A stretch of 64,000 nucleotides of DNA from Pseudomonas sp. LRP2-20 (GCF_024349685.1 NZ_AP025944.1:874001-938000), one strand, 5' to 3'. Counted from the first letter of the stretch, positions 18,228 to 27,697 are shown. The notes: a model not told the origin generated them from the letters alone. Numbers and translations: made by a program.

Positions 18228-19043
18228 ATGCGTAAGTCTTTTGTCGTCAGCCTGTTGAGTGCTGGCATCCTGCTGGCCGGCTGCCAGGCGGTGAATACCA
18301 CCAGTGGCGGTGCTGTCGGCGTACAGCGTCAGCAGTACATGTTCAGCATGCTCTCGACCGATGAGGTCAACCAGATGTACGCCCAGTCGTACCAGCAGAC
18401 CCTCGGTGAGGCGTCGAGCAAGGGCGTGCTGGACAAGTCCAGTGCCGACGCCAAGCGCGTGCAGGCCATCGCCAGCCGTCTGATCGCCCAGGCGCCCAAG
18501 TTCCGTCCCGATGCCGCGCAATGGAACTGGGAAGTCAACGTCATCAAGAGTGACGAGCTCAATGCCAACTGCGGGCCGGGCGGCAAGATCATCGTGTATA
18601 CCGGGCTGATCGACCAGCTCAAGCTCACCGATGCGGAAATCGCCGCTGTAGTCGGGCACGAGATCGCCCACGCCTTGCGCGAGCACAGCCGTGAAGCGAT
18701 GTCCAAGGCCTACGGTGTGCAGATGGCACGCCAGGGTGCGGGTGCGTTGCTTGGCCTTGGCCAGGACAGCATGGCCTTGGCCGACGCCGTGGTGAACTAT
18801 TCCATGACCCTGCCCAACAGCCGCGCCAACGAGAACGAGGCCGACCTGATCGGCCTGGAGCTGTCGGCGCGTGCCGGCTACGACCCGAATGCCGCGATCA
18901 CCTTGTGGAACAAGATGAGCAAGGCTTCGGAGGGCGCACCGCCCGAGTTCATGAGCACTCACCCGGCGTCCAGCAGCCGGATCGCCTCGTTGCAGGCGGC
19001 GATTCCGAAGGTGATGCCGCTGTACGAAGCGGCCAAGAAGTAA
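18228..19043 (+). CDS. M48-family metallopeptidase lipoprotein (LoiP-like)
   Basis: This 271-residue protein has a lipoprotein signal (lipobox LLAGC, Cys19) and the zinc-peptidase motif HEIAH at residues 144-148, followed by the third-ligand segment ENEADLIGLEL. This layout matches the periplasmic, outer-membrane-anchored M48C proteases such as E. coli LoiP, which degrade misfolded envelope proteins. The residue after the lipid Cys is Gln, so no inner-membrane retention signal is seen. ATG 18228 has GGAG 8 bases upstream; a TTG one codon earlier is in frame. Confidence 0.92.
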   Translation: MRKSFVVSLLSAGILLAGCQAVNTTSGGAVGVQRQQYMFSMLSTDEVNQMYAQSYQQTLGEASSKGVLDKSSADAKRVQAIASRLIAQAPKFRPDAAQWNWEVNVIKSDELNANCGPGGKIIVYTGLIDQLKLTDAEIAAVVGHEIAHALREHSREAMSKAYGVQMARQGAGALLGLGQDSMALADAVVNYSMTLPNSRANENEADLIGLELSARAGYDPNAAITLWNKMSKASEGAPPEFMSTHPASSSRIASLQAAIPKVMPLYEAAKK

Positions 19044-19050
19044 TACTCAT

Positions 19051-19151
19051 AGGGGCTGCTTTGCAGCCCATCGCCGGCAAGCGCGGCTCCCACAGGGTAT
19101 CGCCTTCCCCGTGGCAGCTGCGCTTACCGCGATGGGCCGCAAGGCGGCCCC
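19051..19151. repeat. Second-class palindromic repeat (GGGGCNGC...GCCGGCAAGCGCGGC)
   Basis: The element reads ggggctgctttgcagcccat, then cgccggcaagcgcggctccc, a spacer, and an imperfect inverted copy ending in gggccgcaaggcggcccc. Similar elements are at 45776-45880 and 63131-63253. It lies between the convergent M48 peptidase and GDT1 genes. Confidence 0.75.
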
Positions 19152-19162
19152 AGCTTTTCAGG

Positions 19163-19747
19163 TCAGCCTACCCAGCCGCTGGTTTTCATCGCCGAGTACA
19201 CGGCCACGATCGCCAGCACGAAGAATGCGGTAGCCGCCAGGCGACGAATCAGCGTCAGTGGCAGTTTCTCTGCAGCGAAGTTACCCGCCAGCACGACCGG
19301 CACGTTGGCAATCAGCATGCCCAGGGTCGTCCCGATAATAACCAGGATCAGGTGTGGGTACTGGGCTGCCAGCATTACCGTGGCGACCTGGGTCTTGTCA
19401 CCGATCTCGGCCAGGAAGAAGGCGATCAGCGTGGTCAGGAACGGGCCGAAGCGGCGCGCCGGGTTCTCGTCATCGTCCATCTTGTCTGGCACCAGGGTCC
19501 ACAGCGCGGTGGCTGTGAAGCTTGCGGCAAGCACCCAGTGCAACACCGACTCACTGAAGAAACTGCCGACCCAGGCACCCACCGCACCGGCCGCGGCATG
19601 GTTGGCCAGGGTGGCGGCGATGATGCCGGCGATGATTGGCCAGGGCTTGCGGAAGCGTGCGGCGAGGATGAGCGCGAGCAATTGCGTCTTGTCGCCGATT
19701 TCGGCCAAGGCAACGATTGCGGTGGGGACCAACAGAGATTCCAGCAT
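19163..19747 (-). CDS. TMEM165/GDT1-family Mn2+ exporter
   Basis: This 194-residue inner-membrane protein has six predicted helices in two homologous halves, each with the family signature E-x-G-D-K-T: EIGDKTQ at residues 16-22 and 114-120. GDT1/UPF0016 proteins move Mn2+ (and Ca2+) and in bacteria relieve manganese toxicity. The Mn role is supported by the yybP-ykoY riboswitch in its leader (19820-19960). Ribosome site AGGA lies 6 bases upstream of ATG 19747, next to a CCGCCCCC stretch predicted to be part of the switch. Confidence 0.94.
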   Translation of the reverse strand: MLESLLVPTAIVALAEIGDKTQLLALILAARFRKPWPIIAGIIAATLANHAAAGAVGAWVGSFFSESVLHWVLAASFTATALWTLVPDKMDDDENPARRFGPFLTTLIAFFLAEIGDKTQVATVMLAAQYPHLILVIIGTTLGMLIANVPVVLAGNFAAEKLPLTLIRRLAATAFFVLAIVAVYSAMKTSGWVG

Positions 19748-19749
19748 CA

Positions 19750-19960
19750 GGATTCCTATGGGGGCGGGTCGACACGGCTATGACACGTACAGCCTCCCCG
19801 CCCCGGGTAAGGTGTGCGTGTCATAGGTCTTGTCAAACCCCGGACCTGTCTGTGCAGGTCGCTGGGTCGCACGCGCCATGGCCTGTGGGCCAAGTATGTT
19901 GACGCGTACCGGGCGAGCAGGGCGCTCGCGGGAGACTACTCCCCTAGGACGGGGCGGATT
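19750..19960 (-). promoter_or_regulatory. yybP-ykoY manganese riboswitch with expression platform
   Basis: Read on the minus strand from ~19953, the leader contains the aptamer hallmarks ggggagtag (loop L1) and cgtcaacatacttgg (loop L3), with the helices gcccgg/ccggg-like arms between them. These two loops form the Mn2+ site in this class. Downstream are two competing stems: ctatgacacg/cgtgtcatag (arms ~19817-19826 and 19778-19787) and ggggcggg/cccgcccc. The second ends four bases before the ribosome site AGGA. That arrangement suggests control of translation start, ON with Mn2+. Aptamer call confident; platform is inferred. Confidence 0.85.
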
Positions 19961-19996
19961 CTGCCTAGCCGAAACGGTTTCGGCAAGCCCTGATTT

Positions 19997-20995
19997 TTAT
20001 CCACGTGTGGCGCGGTAGATACGGAAGCCATCGGCCTCGGCGCAGGTCTGGCAGTTGCCCAGGGCGCCTTCGATCAGTGGCTGATAGCGCAGGAAGCTAT
20101 TCGCCACAAGGCGCATTTCGCCACCTTTTCGCAGATGTTGGCTGGATTTTTTCAGCAGGTTTTCCGACGCCTGGTAATTGGTGTGCACCCCGGTGTGGAA
20201 CGGTGGGTTGCTCAGGATCAGGCTGAGGTCGGCGGGCGCGGCATCAATGCCATCGCCGCTGATGACCTCGCCTTCAAGGCTGTTGGCCGCCAGGGTCAGG
20301 CGGCTGGCGGCCACGGCGAAGGCATCGACATCCAGCAGGGTAACCCGGCTCTGTGGATAACGACGTTTGACCGTGGCACCGAGCACGCCAGCGCCACAGC
20401 CGAAGTCCAGCACATGGCCGACCGGCAGGTTGTCCAGGTGCTTGAGCAGCAGGGCCGTGCCGCGGTCGAGGCGGCCGTGGCTGAACACGCCCGGCAGACT
20501 TACCAGTTGCAGCGGGCCGTCTTCGAGGTCGAGCGTGAAGCGCTCAGCCAGGCTTTCCAGCGGTGTCGCTTGCGGGGCGTTGGCCACGGTTACCTGCCAC
20601 AGCTGGCAATGCCGTGCGCTGTCGAGTTTGCGCGGTTTGCCGAAAGCCTGCAGCTGCTTGGCTGCGCCCTCGATGCCGCCACGCTTTTCACCCACCAGGA
20701 ACAGATCACGGCCAGCCAGGCGCGAGGCCAGGGCATTGAGCAGGTAGGCCGCCAGTTCGCGGGACTTGGGCAGGAACAGCACGGCCGTCTCGAAGGCGAC
20801 CGGCGGCACATCGACGCCGTAGTGGCTGCGCCCGGCAAAGCGGCTCTCGAGCATGGCCTGGTCACCGGCATGCCAAGTCCAGCCGTGGGCCTGGGGCAGT
20901 TGCCCGAGCAAGCCGTCGGCGGGGGCACCGGCGAGCAGCAGCGGGCCCTGGAACAGCTCTGCCTGGCGGAGCAACACTTCACTGCGCGGGTCCAT
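19997..20995 (-). CDS. rsmC: 16S rRNA (guanine1207-N2)-methyltransferase RsmC
   Basis: This 332-residue protein has a degenerate N-terminal methyltransferase-like half and an active C-terminal half. The latter shows the SAM motif [15 protein letters not shown] and the catalytic NPPFHTG loop (~residue 235), the hallmark of base-amino methyltransferases. Length agrees with E. coli RsmC (343), which methylates G1207 of 16S rRNA in the 30S subunit. RlmG is the closest alternative; length and the two-half layout favour RsmC. Stop codon at 19997 is followed by a gccgaaa/tttcggc hairpin without a clear T-run. Confidence 0.9.
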   Translation of the reverse strand: MDPRSEVLLRQAELFQGPLLLAGAPADGLLGQLPQAHGWTWHAGDQAMLESRFAGRSHYGVDVPPVAFETAVLFLPKSRELAAYLLNALASRLAGRDLFLVGEKRGGIEGAAKQLQAFGKPRKLDSARHCQLWQVTVANAPQATPLESLAERFTLDLEDGPLQLVSLPGVFSHGRLDRGTALLLKHLDNLPVGHVLDFGCGAGVLGATVKRRYPQSRVTLLDVDAFAVAASRLTLAANSLEGEVISGDGIDAAPADLSLILSNPPFHTGVHTNYQASENLLKKSSQHLRKGGEMRLVANSFLRYQPLIEGALGNCQTCAEADGFRIYRATRG

Positions 20996-21058
20996 GGACG
21001 ACGCCTCCTGAAAAAGTGGCGCAGTGTAGCAGAGCTGGGCGCGGGACTGAGCGGGCGC

Positions 21059-22024
21059 TCAGCTGACCACGCGGCGTGGCTGGCCTTCGAAGAAGGCCTG
21101 GGCGTTTTCGCTGAGCTGGCCGACGATGCGCTGGCGCGACTCCACCGCGCCCCAGGCGCTGTGCGGGGTGATCAGCAGGCGCGGGATGCCCTTTTCCAGC
21201 AGCGGGTTGCCATTGACCGGCGGCTCGACGCTCAGCACATCGGTGGCGGCGCCGCCCAGGTGGCCGTTGCGCAAGGCGTCGGCCAGGGCCTGTTCGTCGA
21301 TCAGCCCACCACGGGCAGTGTTGACCACCAGCGCACCTTTCTTCAGCAGCGCCAGTTCGCGGGCGCCGATCATGTGCCGGGTATGCTCGTTGAGTGGGCA
21401 GTGCAGGGTCAGCGCGTCGACCTGCGGCAGCAGTTCGTCCAGCGCCAGGCGATCATCACGGGCCGGGCGGCCAGGGATCTGCCCGCTCAGCACGCGCATG
21501 CCGAAGGCTTCGGCCAGCCGTGCCACTGCGCCACCCAGTTCGCCATGGCCGAGCAGGCCGAGGGTCTTGCCTTGCAGTTCGACGATCGGGAAATCCAGCA
21601 GGCAGAACTGGCTGGCCTTGGCCCATTGGCCGTCGGCCACCGCCTGGTTGTAGTCGCACAGGCGCGTGGCCAGGGCCAGCAGCAGGGCGAGGGTGTGCTG
21701 GGCCACCGACGGTGTGCCGTAGCCCTGGCAATTGCAGACGGTAATGCCCTGGGCGCGGGCAGCTGCCAGGTCGACATTGTTGGTGCCGGTCGCGGCCACC
21801 AGGATCAGCTTCAGCTGCGGGTTGGCGGCCAGGGTGGCGGCATCGAGCATGACCTTGTTGCTGATCACCGCCACAGCGCCCTGCAGGCGTTCGGCGACCT
21901 GCTCCGGGCGGGTGGCGGCAAACAGCTCGAATTCGTCGAACTGTTGCTGCAACGGTGAAAGGTCGAGGTCGCCAAGGTCCAGGGATTGGTGATCGAGAAA
22001 CACGGCACGGCGCAAGCTGGGCAT
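21059..22024 (-). CDS. hprA: D-2-hydroxyacid dehydrogenase (glycerate dehydrogenase-like)
   Basis: This 321-residue protein is a D-isomer-specific 2-hydroxyacid dehydrogenase. The NAD-binding motif GLLGHGELGGAVARLAE and the signature blocks (VDALTLHCPLNEHTRHMI and KKGALVVNTARGGLIDEQAL) are present. The catalytic His region (ITPHSAWGAVESRQR) is also seen. It resembles hydroxypyruvate/glycerate dehydrogenases, but substrate cannot be fixed from sequence. GGAG 8 bases upstream decides ATG 22024 over the longer frame to 22048. Confidence 0.87.
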   Translation of the reverse strand: MPSLRRAVFLDHQSLDLGDLDLSPLQQQFDEFELFAATRPEQVAERLQGAVAVISNKVMLDAATLAANPQLKLILVAATGTNNVDLAAARAQGITVCNCQGYGTPSVAQHTLALLLALATRLCDYNQAVADGQWAKASQFCLLDFPIVELQGKTLGLLGHGELGGAVARLAEAFGMRVLSGQIPGRPARDDRLALDELLPQVDALTLHCPLNEHTRHMIGARELALLKKGALVVNTARGGLIDEQALADALRNGHLGGAATDVLSVEPPVNGNPLLEKGIPRLLITPHSAWGAVESRQRIVGQLSENAQAFFEGQPRRVVS

Positions 22025-22186
22025 CGGTGGGGCTCCGGTGGCAGGCAAGGGGTTGATCCATCCACCCGCACAATGCCACTCATACCTCGCACAGCCAAAT
22101 CATTCCTTCGGCTGATTTGACCGTCACATTCAGCTACTACAGTAGTTCCAGACTTGTTCGGCATGCTTTTCAGAAAAGGGATCACC

Positions 22187-23869
22187 ATGTTGCAGACCCG
22201 CATCATCAAGCCCGCCGAGGGCGCCTATAGCTTCCCGCTGTTGATCAAGCGCCTGCTGATGTCCGGCAGCCGCTACGAAAAGACCCGCGAGATCGTCTAC
22301 CGCGATCAGCTGCGCCTGACTTATCCACAGCTCAACGAGCGTATCGCCCGCCTTGCCAACGTGCTCACCGCGGCCGGGGTCAAGGCTGGTGATACCGTGG
22401 CGGTGATGGACTGGGACAGCCACCGTTACCTGGAATGCATGTTCGCCATCCCGATGATTGGTGCGGTGGTGCACACCATCAACGTGCGCCTGTCGCCGGA
22501 ACAGATCCTCTACACCATGAACCACGCCGAAGACCGCTTCGTGCTGGTCAACAGCGATTTCGTCGGCCTCTATCAGGCCATCGCCGGGCAACTGACCACG
22601 GTCGACAAGACCGTGCTGATCACCGATGGCCCAGACAAGACCGCCGACCTGCCGAACCTGGTCGGCGAATACGAACACCTGCTCGCCGCCGCCAGTCCGC
22701 ACTACGACTTCCCGGATTTTGACGAGAACTCGGTGGCCACCACCTTCTACACCACCGGCACCACCGGCAACCCCAAGGGCGTCTACTTCACCCACCGCCA
22801 GCTGGTGCTGCATACCCTGGCCGAGGCCGCAGTGACCGGCAGCATCGACAGCGTGCGCCTGCTCGGCAGCAACGACGTGTACATGCCGATCACGCCGATG
22901 TTCCACGTGCATGCCTGGGGCATCCCCTACGCGGCCACCATGCTTGGCATGAAGCAGGTCTACCCGGGCCGCTACGAGCCGGACATGCTGGTCAAGCTGT
23001 GGCGCGAAGAGAAGGTCACCTTCTCCCATTGTGTGCCGACCATCCTGCAGATGCTGCTCAACTGCCCGTCCTCCCAGGGCGAGCATTTCGGTGGCTGGAA
23101 AATCATCATCGGCGGCAGTGCGCTCAACCGGGCGTTGTATGAGGCGGCGTTGGCCCGCGGTATCCAGCTGACGGCGGCGTACGGCATGTCGGAAACCTGC
23201 CCGCTGATTTCCGCCGCGCACCTGAATGACGAACTGCAGGCCGGTAGCGAGGATGAACGCGTCACCTACCGCATCAAGGCCGGCGTGCCGGTGCCGCTGG
23301 TGGAGGCTGCGATCGTCGATGGCGAAGGCAACTTCCTGCCGGCCGATGGCGAGACCCAGGGCGAACTGGTGCTGCGTGCGCCCTGGTTGACCATGGGTTA
23401 CTTCAAGGAGCCGGAAAAGAGCGAGGAGCTGTGGCAGGGCGGCTGGCTGCACACCGGTGACGTCGCCACCCTCGACGGCATGGGCTACATCGATATCCGC
23501 GACCGCATCAAGGATGTGATCAAGACTGGCGGCGAGTGGATCTCCTCGCTGGACCTCGAAGACCTGATCAGCCGTCATCCGGCCGTGCGCGAAGTGGCGG
23601 TGGTCGGGGTTGCCGACCCGCAATGGGGCGAGCGGCCGTTCGCCCTGCTGGTGGTGCGCGACGACAAGGCCATCGATGCCAAGGCGCTCAAGGAACATCT
23701 CAAGCCTTTTGTCGAGGAAGGGCACATCAACAAGTGGGCCATTCCGAGCCAGATCGCCGTTGTTACTGAAATTCCCAAGACCAGTGTCGGCAAGCTCGAC
23801 AAGAAGCGCATCCGCCAGGACATTGTCCAGTGGCAAGCCAGCAACAGCGCCTTCCTGTCCACCTTGTAA
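22187..23869 (+). CDS. alkK: Medium-chain fatty acid-CoA ligase (AlkK-like)
   Basis: This 560-residue ANL-superfamily enzyme activates fatty acids to acyl-CoA via acyl-AMP. The AMP-binding P-loop TTGTTGNPKGV (~residues 190-200), the YGMSETCPL motif, the HTGDVATLDGMGYI motif (~425) and the C-terminal lysine region (KTSVGKLDKKRIR) are all visible. Overall it reads like AlkK and the KT2440 protein at the same locus, which acts on medium-chain acids. AAAAGGG lies upstream of ATG 22187; an earlier in-frame start at 22154 lacks a ribosome site. Confidence 0.92.
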   Translation: MLQTRIIKPAEGAYSFPLLIKRLLMSGSRYEKTREIVYRDQLRLTYPQLNERIARLANVLTAAGVKAGDTVAVMDWDSHRYLECMFAIPMIGAVVHTINVRLSPEQILYTMNHAEDRFVLVNSDFVGLYQAIAGQLTTVDKTVLITDGPDKTADLPNLVGEYEHLLAAASPHYDFPDFDENSVATTFYTTGTTGNPKGVYFTHRQLVLHTLAEAAVTGSIDSVRLLGSNDVYMPITPMFHVHAWGIPYAATMLGMKQVYPGRYEPDMLVKLWREEKVTFSHCVPTILQMLLNCPSSQGEHFGGWKIIIGGSALNRALYEAALARGIQLTAAYGMSETCPLISAAHLNDELQAGSEDERVTYRIKAGVPVPLVEAAIVDGEGNFLPADGETQGELVLRAPWLTMGYFKEPEKSEELWQGGWLHTGDVATLDGMGYIDIRDRIKDVIKTGGEWISSLDLEDLISRHPAVREVAVVGVADPQWGERPFALLVVRDDKAIDAKALKEHLKPFVEEGHINKWAIPSQIAVVTEIPKTSVGKLDKKRIRQDIVQWQASNSAFLSTL

Positions 23870-24168
23870 CGCCCAGCCGGTCGCGTACGAAGTAACGCGA
23901 CCCGCATGCTAGACGGGCTGAAGCCTTGCCAAACGAAAAAAATCGGCCATGCTTCAGCACGGCCAACGCGCAGTCTGCGCAAATCACACTTTAGAGGGAT
24001 CAAGCACCTGTGCCTGCTGGCTATAGTCGGGGCCAGGGGATTTTCAGAAATGGGGGAGGGCGGCGCGCGCAAGACGCGTCGTCGCGGGTGAAAGCCCGCA
24101 TACCGGTCGCACGGGCCGTTTCTGAAGGGACTCACTGCCATAACAATAAAGTACATGGAGTAGCGTCG
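23870..24168. other. Intergenic and leader region before the DUF1302 gene
   Basis: This ~300-bp stretch holds no gene I can support. It has a perfect hairpin ggtcgcgt-N8-acgcgacc (23879-23902), which may end the ligase transcript, and a second cggccatgc/gcacggcc stem (~23944-23962). The leader close to the DUF1302 start contains a Crc/Hfq-type motif, listed separately. The promoter is likely the target of the LuxR activator encoded downstream. Confidence 0.5.
24142..24149 (+). promoter_or_regulatory. Putative Crc/Hfq catabolite-activity motif (AACAATAA)
   Basis: AACAATAA matches the A-rich AAnAAnAA motif that Hfq/Crc binds in Pseudomonas mRNA leaders. It lies ~20 bases upstream of the DUF1302 start and just ahead of its ribosome site, the position at which Crc blocks translation. 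Confidence 0.5.
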
Positions 24169-26055
24169 ATGAAATCTGCAAACCCGTTCTGGCGCCGGGC
24201 CAAGTTGCCCTTGGCCGTCAGCCTTGCTTCAACGCTCGCAAGTCCTGCTTTCGCTGTCAGCTTCAATATTGGTGAAATCGAAGGCCAGTTCGACTCGTCG
24301 CTCTCCGTTGGCGCCAGCTGGTCCACTGCCAACCCCAACAAGAACCTGATCGGTGTCAACAACGGCGGCAAGGGCCTGTCGCAGACCTCCGACGACGGCC
24401 ACCTGAACTTCAAGAAGGGTGAAACCTTCTCGAAGATCTTCAAAGGCATCCATGACCTTGAACTCAAGTACGGCGACACCGGTGTGTTCGTGCGTGGCAA
24501 GTATTGGTACGACTTCGAGCTGAAAGACGAAGGCCGCGAGTTCAAGGACATCAGTGACTCGGGCCGCAAGGAAGGCGCCAAGTCGGCGGGCTCGGAGCTG
24601 CTCGATGCGTTCGTCTACCACAACTACTCGATCGGTGATCAGCCTGGTTCGGTACGTTTTGGCAAGCAGGTGGTGAGCTGGGGTGAAAGCACCTTCATCG
24701 GCGGCGGCATCAACTCGATCAACCCGATCGACGTAGCAGCCTTCCGCCGTCCGGGTGCCGAGATCAAGGAAGGCCTGATCCCGGTCAACATGTTCTACAT
24801 CTCGCAGAGCCTGACCGACAACCTGTCGGCCGAGGCCTTCTACCAGCTGGAGTGGGACCAGACCGTCGTCGACAACTGCGGCACGTTCTTCTCCCAGCCT
24901 GACATCATCGCCGACGGCTGCACCGACAACCTGCGCGTGCTCAACAGTAGCCGCACCGTGCCGGCTGCGGCCCGGCAGTTCCTCGCCACCCGTGGCGTCA
25001 ATATCAATGAAGAGGGTGTGATGGTCGCCCGGGGCGCAGACCGCGACGCGCGGGACAGTGGCCAGTTCGGTGTGGCCATGCGCTACATGTTCGAACCGCT
25101 CGACACCGAGTTCGGCGCCTACTTCATGAATTATCACAGCCGCGCACCGATCTTCAGCGCTACCGGCGCCTCGCCGTCGGTGTTCCAGGGCATCGCCGGG
25201 CTGCCGGCGCAGCTGCGTGCGCTGGCCCCGCTGATCGTTGCGGGCAACTCGAAGTACTTTGTCGAGTACCCCGAAGACATCCGCCTCTACGGCCTGAGCT
25301 TCTCCACCACTCTGCCTACCGGTACTGCGTGGAGCGGTGAGATCAGCTACCGGCCTAACGCCCCGGTGCAGCTGAACACCACCGATATCCTGTTCGCCGG
25401 TGTACGGCCACTGGGTGGCGCGCTGACCAACGCCTCCCTGCTCACCGGTACCCCGGGCCAGGACCTGCACGGCTATCGCCGCAAGGAAATCACCCAGTTC
25501 CAGACCACTCTGACGCACTTCTTCGACCAGGTGATGGGCGCCAGCCGCATGACCGTGGTGGGTGAACTGGGCGTCACCCATGTCGGTGGCCTGGAAAACG
25601 CGCACGACACCCGCTATGGCCGCGATCCGGTGTTCGGCCCTGGCCCGCTGCCCGCTACCGGCGGCGCTGACACCTGCCAGGCGCTCAATGCCAGCACCAT
25701 CGCCGGCGCCGGCGCAGGCGCCTCGACCACCAACCTCAACCGCAAGTGCGAGAATGACGGTTACACCACCAGCACCTCCTGGGGTTACCGCGCACGGGTC
25801 ATCTGGGACTACAACGACGTGTTCGCCGGGGTCAACCTCAAGCCGAACGTGGCCTGGTCGCATGACGTCTCTGGTTACTCGCCAGGCCCTGGCGGCAACT
25901 TCGAGGAAGGGCGCAAGGCTGTCAGCCTGGGCCTGGACGCGGAGTACCAGAACACCTACACCGCCAGCCTTTCGTACACCAACTTCTTCGACGGCAAGTA
26001 CAGCACCGTGGATGATCGCGACTTCGTCGCCCTCAGCTTCGGCGTGAACTTCTAA
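24169..26055 (+). CDS. DUF1302 outer-membrane-type protein
   Basis: This 628-residue exported protein has a signal peptide (hydrophobic LPLAVSLASTLASPAFA, cut near residue 30) and a mature part made of repeated amphipathic strands, ending in FVALSFGVNF with a terminal Phe. That pattern fits an outer-membrane beta barrel. DUF1302 proteins are nearly always encoded next to DUF1329 proteins, as here, and their joint role (export, uptake or hydrolysis of hydrophobic compounds) is unresolved. GGAG lies 9 bases upstream of ATG 24169. Confidence 0.9.
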   Translation: MKSANPFWRRAKLPLAVSLASTLASPAFAVSFNIGEIEGQFDSSLSVGASWSTANPNKNLIGVNNGGKGLSQTSDDGHLNFKKGETFSKIFKGIHDLELKYGDTGVFVRGKYWYDFELKDEGREFKDISDSGRKEGAKSAGSELLDAFVYHNYSIGDQPGSVRFGKQVVSWGESTFIGGGINSINPIDVAAFRRPGAEIKEGLIPVNMFYISQSLTDNLSAEAFYQLEWDQTVVDNCGTFFSQPDIIADGCTDNLRVLNSSRTVPAAARQFLATRGVNINEEGVMVARGADRDARDSGQFGVAMRYMFEPLDTEFGAYFMNYHSRAPIFSATGASPSVFQGIAGLPAQLRALAPLIVAGNSKYFVEYPEDIRLYGLSFSTTLPTGTAWSGEISYRPNAPVQLNTTDILFAGVRPLGGALTNASLLTGTPGQDLHGYRRKEITQFQTTLTHFFDQVMGASRMTVVGELGVTHVGGLENAHDTRYGRDPVFGPGPLPATGGADTCQALNASTIAGAGAGASTTNLNRKCENDGYTTSTSWGYRARVIWDYNDVFAGVNLKPNVAWSHDVSGYSPGPGGNFEEGRKAVSLGLDAEYQNTYTASLSYTNFFDGKYSTVDDRDFVALSFGVNF

Positions 26056-26080
26056 GAATACTGATCCAGGAAGACACGAG

Positions 26081-27445
26081 ATGAACAAGACCAGAAGTCT
26101 GCTGCAAGCCGGTGTACTGGGCCTGTCCCTGCTGGCGACCAGCGTCATGGCTGCGGTATCCGCCGACGAAGCGGCAAAACTGGGCAGCACCCTGACCCCG
26201 ATGGGCGCGGAAAAGGCCGGTAACGCCGATGGTTCGATCGGCCCGTGGGAGCCGTTGTCCAAGACTGCAGGCAGTGTCGATGCCAAGGGCTTCCTCGCTG
26301 ACCCGTATGGCAGCGACAAGCCGCTGTTCACCATCACCGCGCAGAATGCCGAGCAGTACAAGGACAAGCTCTCGCCAGGCCAGCTGGCCATGCTCAAGCG
26401 TTACCCGGACACTTACAAAATCCCGGTGTTCAAGACCCATCGCGGTGCCACGGTGCCTGACGATGTGTTCGCCGCCATCAAGAAGAACGCCACTGCGACC
26501 ACCCTGGTCGAAGGCGGCAACGGCCTGAACAACTTCCAGACAGCGGTACCGTTCCCAATCCCGAAAAGCGGCCTGGAAGTGATCTGGAACCACATCACCC
26601 GCTACCGCGGCGGCAGTGTCACACGCCTGGTGACCCAGGCCACGCCGCAGCAGAATGGTTCGTACAGCCTGGTGTACTTCCAGGACCAGTTCGTGTTCCG
26701 CGACCGGATGAAGGACTACGACCCGAACAACCCAGGCAACATCCTGTTCTACTTCAAGCAGGAGGTGACCGCTCCGGCACGCCTGGCCGGTACCGTGCTG
26801 CTGGTGCACGAGACCCTCGACCAGGTCAAGGAACCGCGCAAGGCATGGATCTACAACGCCGGTCAGCGCCGCGTGCGTCAGGCCCCGCAGGTGTCGTACG
26901 ACGGCCCGGGTACCGCGGCCGACGGCCTGCGCACCTCGGACAACCTGGACATGTACAACGGCGCGCCGGACCGCTACGACTGGAAGCTCGAGGGCAAGAA
27001 GGAGATGTACATCGCCTCCAACGCCTTCAAGCTGGATGACCCCAAGCTCAAGTACGCCGACATCCTCAAGGCCGGGCACATCAACCAGGACTTGTCCCGC
27101 TACGAACTGCGCCGCGTCTGGCACGTGGTTGCAACGCTCAAGCCCGGCCAGCGGCACATCTACGCCAAGCGTGACTTCTATATCGACGAGGACACCTGGC
27201 AAGCGGCGGTGATCGACCAGTACGATGGTCGCGGTCAGCTGTGGCGCGTGTCCGAGGCCCACGCCCAGCCGTATTACAACGTGCAAGTGCCGTGGTACAC
27301 CCTCGAAGCCATCTACGACTTGCAGTCGGGCCGCTACCTGGCCCTGGGCATGAAGAACGAAGAGAAGCGCGCTTACGACTTCGGCTTCAGTGCCAGCAAG
27401 GCCGATTTCCAGCCAGCCGCCTTGCGTCAGTCGGGTATCCGTTGA
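26081..27445 (+). CDS. DUF1329 periplasmic protein
   Basis: This 454-residue protein has a signal peptide (LLQAGVLGLSLLATSVMA) and a soluble mature domain with the DUF1329 pattern, resembling the LolA/LolB-like fold. Visible segments include VIWNHITRYRGG and YELRRVWHVVATLKPGQRH, the latter followed by a DFYIDEDTW block. It follows the DUF1302 gene by 25 bases with AGGAAG upstream of its ATG, so they form one operon. The likely picture is a periplasmic partner handing hydrophobic substrate to or from the barrel; this is inference. Confidence 0.9.
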   Translation: MNKTRSLLQAGVLGLSLLATSVMAAVSADEAAKLGSTLTPMGAEKAGNADGSIGPWEPLSKTAGSVDAKGFLADPYGSDKPLFTITAQNAEQYKDKLSPGQLAMLKRYPDTYKIPVFKTHRGATVPDDVFAAIKKNATATTLVEGGNGLNNFQTAVPFPIPKSGLEVIWNHITRYRGGSVTRLVTQATPQQNGSYSLVYFQDQFVFRDRMKDYDPNNPGNILFYFKQEVTAPARLAGTVLLVHETLDQVKEPRKAWIYNAGQRRVRQAPQVSYDGPGTAADGLRTSDNLDMYNGAPDRYDWKLEGKKEMYIASNAFKLDDPKLKYADILKAGHINQDLSRYELRRVWHVVATLKPGQRHIYAKRDFYIDEDTWQAAVIDQYDGRGQLWRVSEAHAQPYYNVQVPWYTLEAIYDLQSGRYLALGMKNEEKRAYDFGFSASKADFQPAALRQSGIR

Positions 27446-27480
27446 GCTGAAAACCTGCAACTCCGTGTGACTCTCCCAGA

Positions 27481-27508
27481 ACGCCCCGGCTTGCCGGGGC
27501 GTTTCTGT
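27481..27508 (+). terminator. Rho-independent terminator after the DUF1329 gene
   Basis: The stem acgccccggc-tt-gccggggcgt is perfect and is followed by TTCTGTCT, 36 bases beyond the stop codon. Confidence 0.8.
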
Positions 27509-27697
27509 CTGGCCGGTCGATAAGGCCGATGAATACCTCGCCAAAGCCCCGTTCCAGCCCCTGTCCATCAGCCATGTTGCTTTTTGTCGCAGTCTTTTCC
27601 AGGCTAATGGCGCCCATCATCTTCAAATGCGTGGCATTACCCGCTAGTCTCGCAAGCATCCGTACCGCCGTAGTTTTTCCAACAGAACGAGCCGGCC

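Noticed and set aside
19964..19990. gccgaaa-cgg-tttcggc hairpin as a terminator for rsmC
   Set aside because: The stem is good but there is no T-run on the minus strand, so it is mentioned only under rsmC.
24229..26397. 722-codon open frame antisense to the DUF1302 gene
   Set aside because: A shadow of a GC-rich gene; no start signal, and composition is not protein-like.
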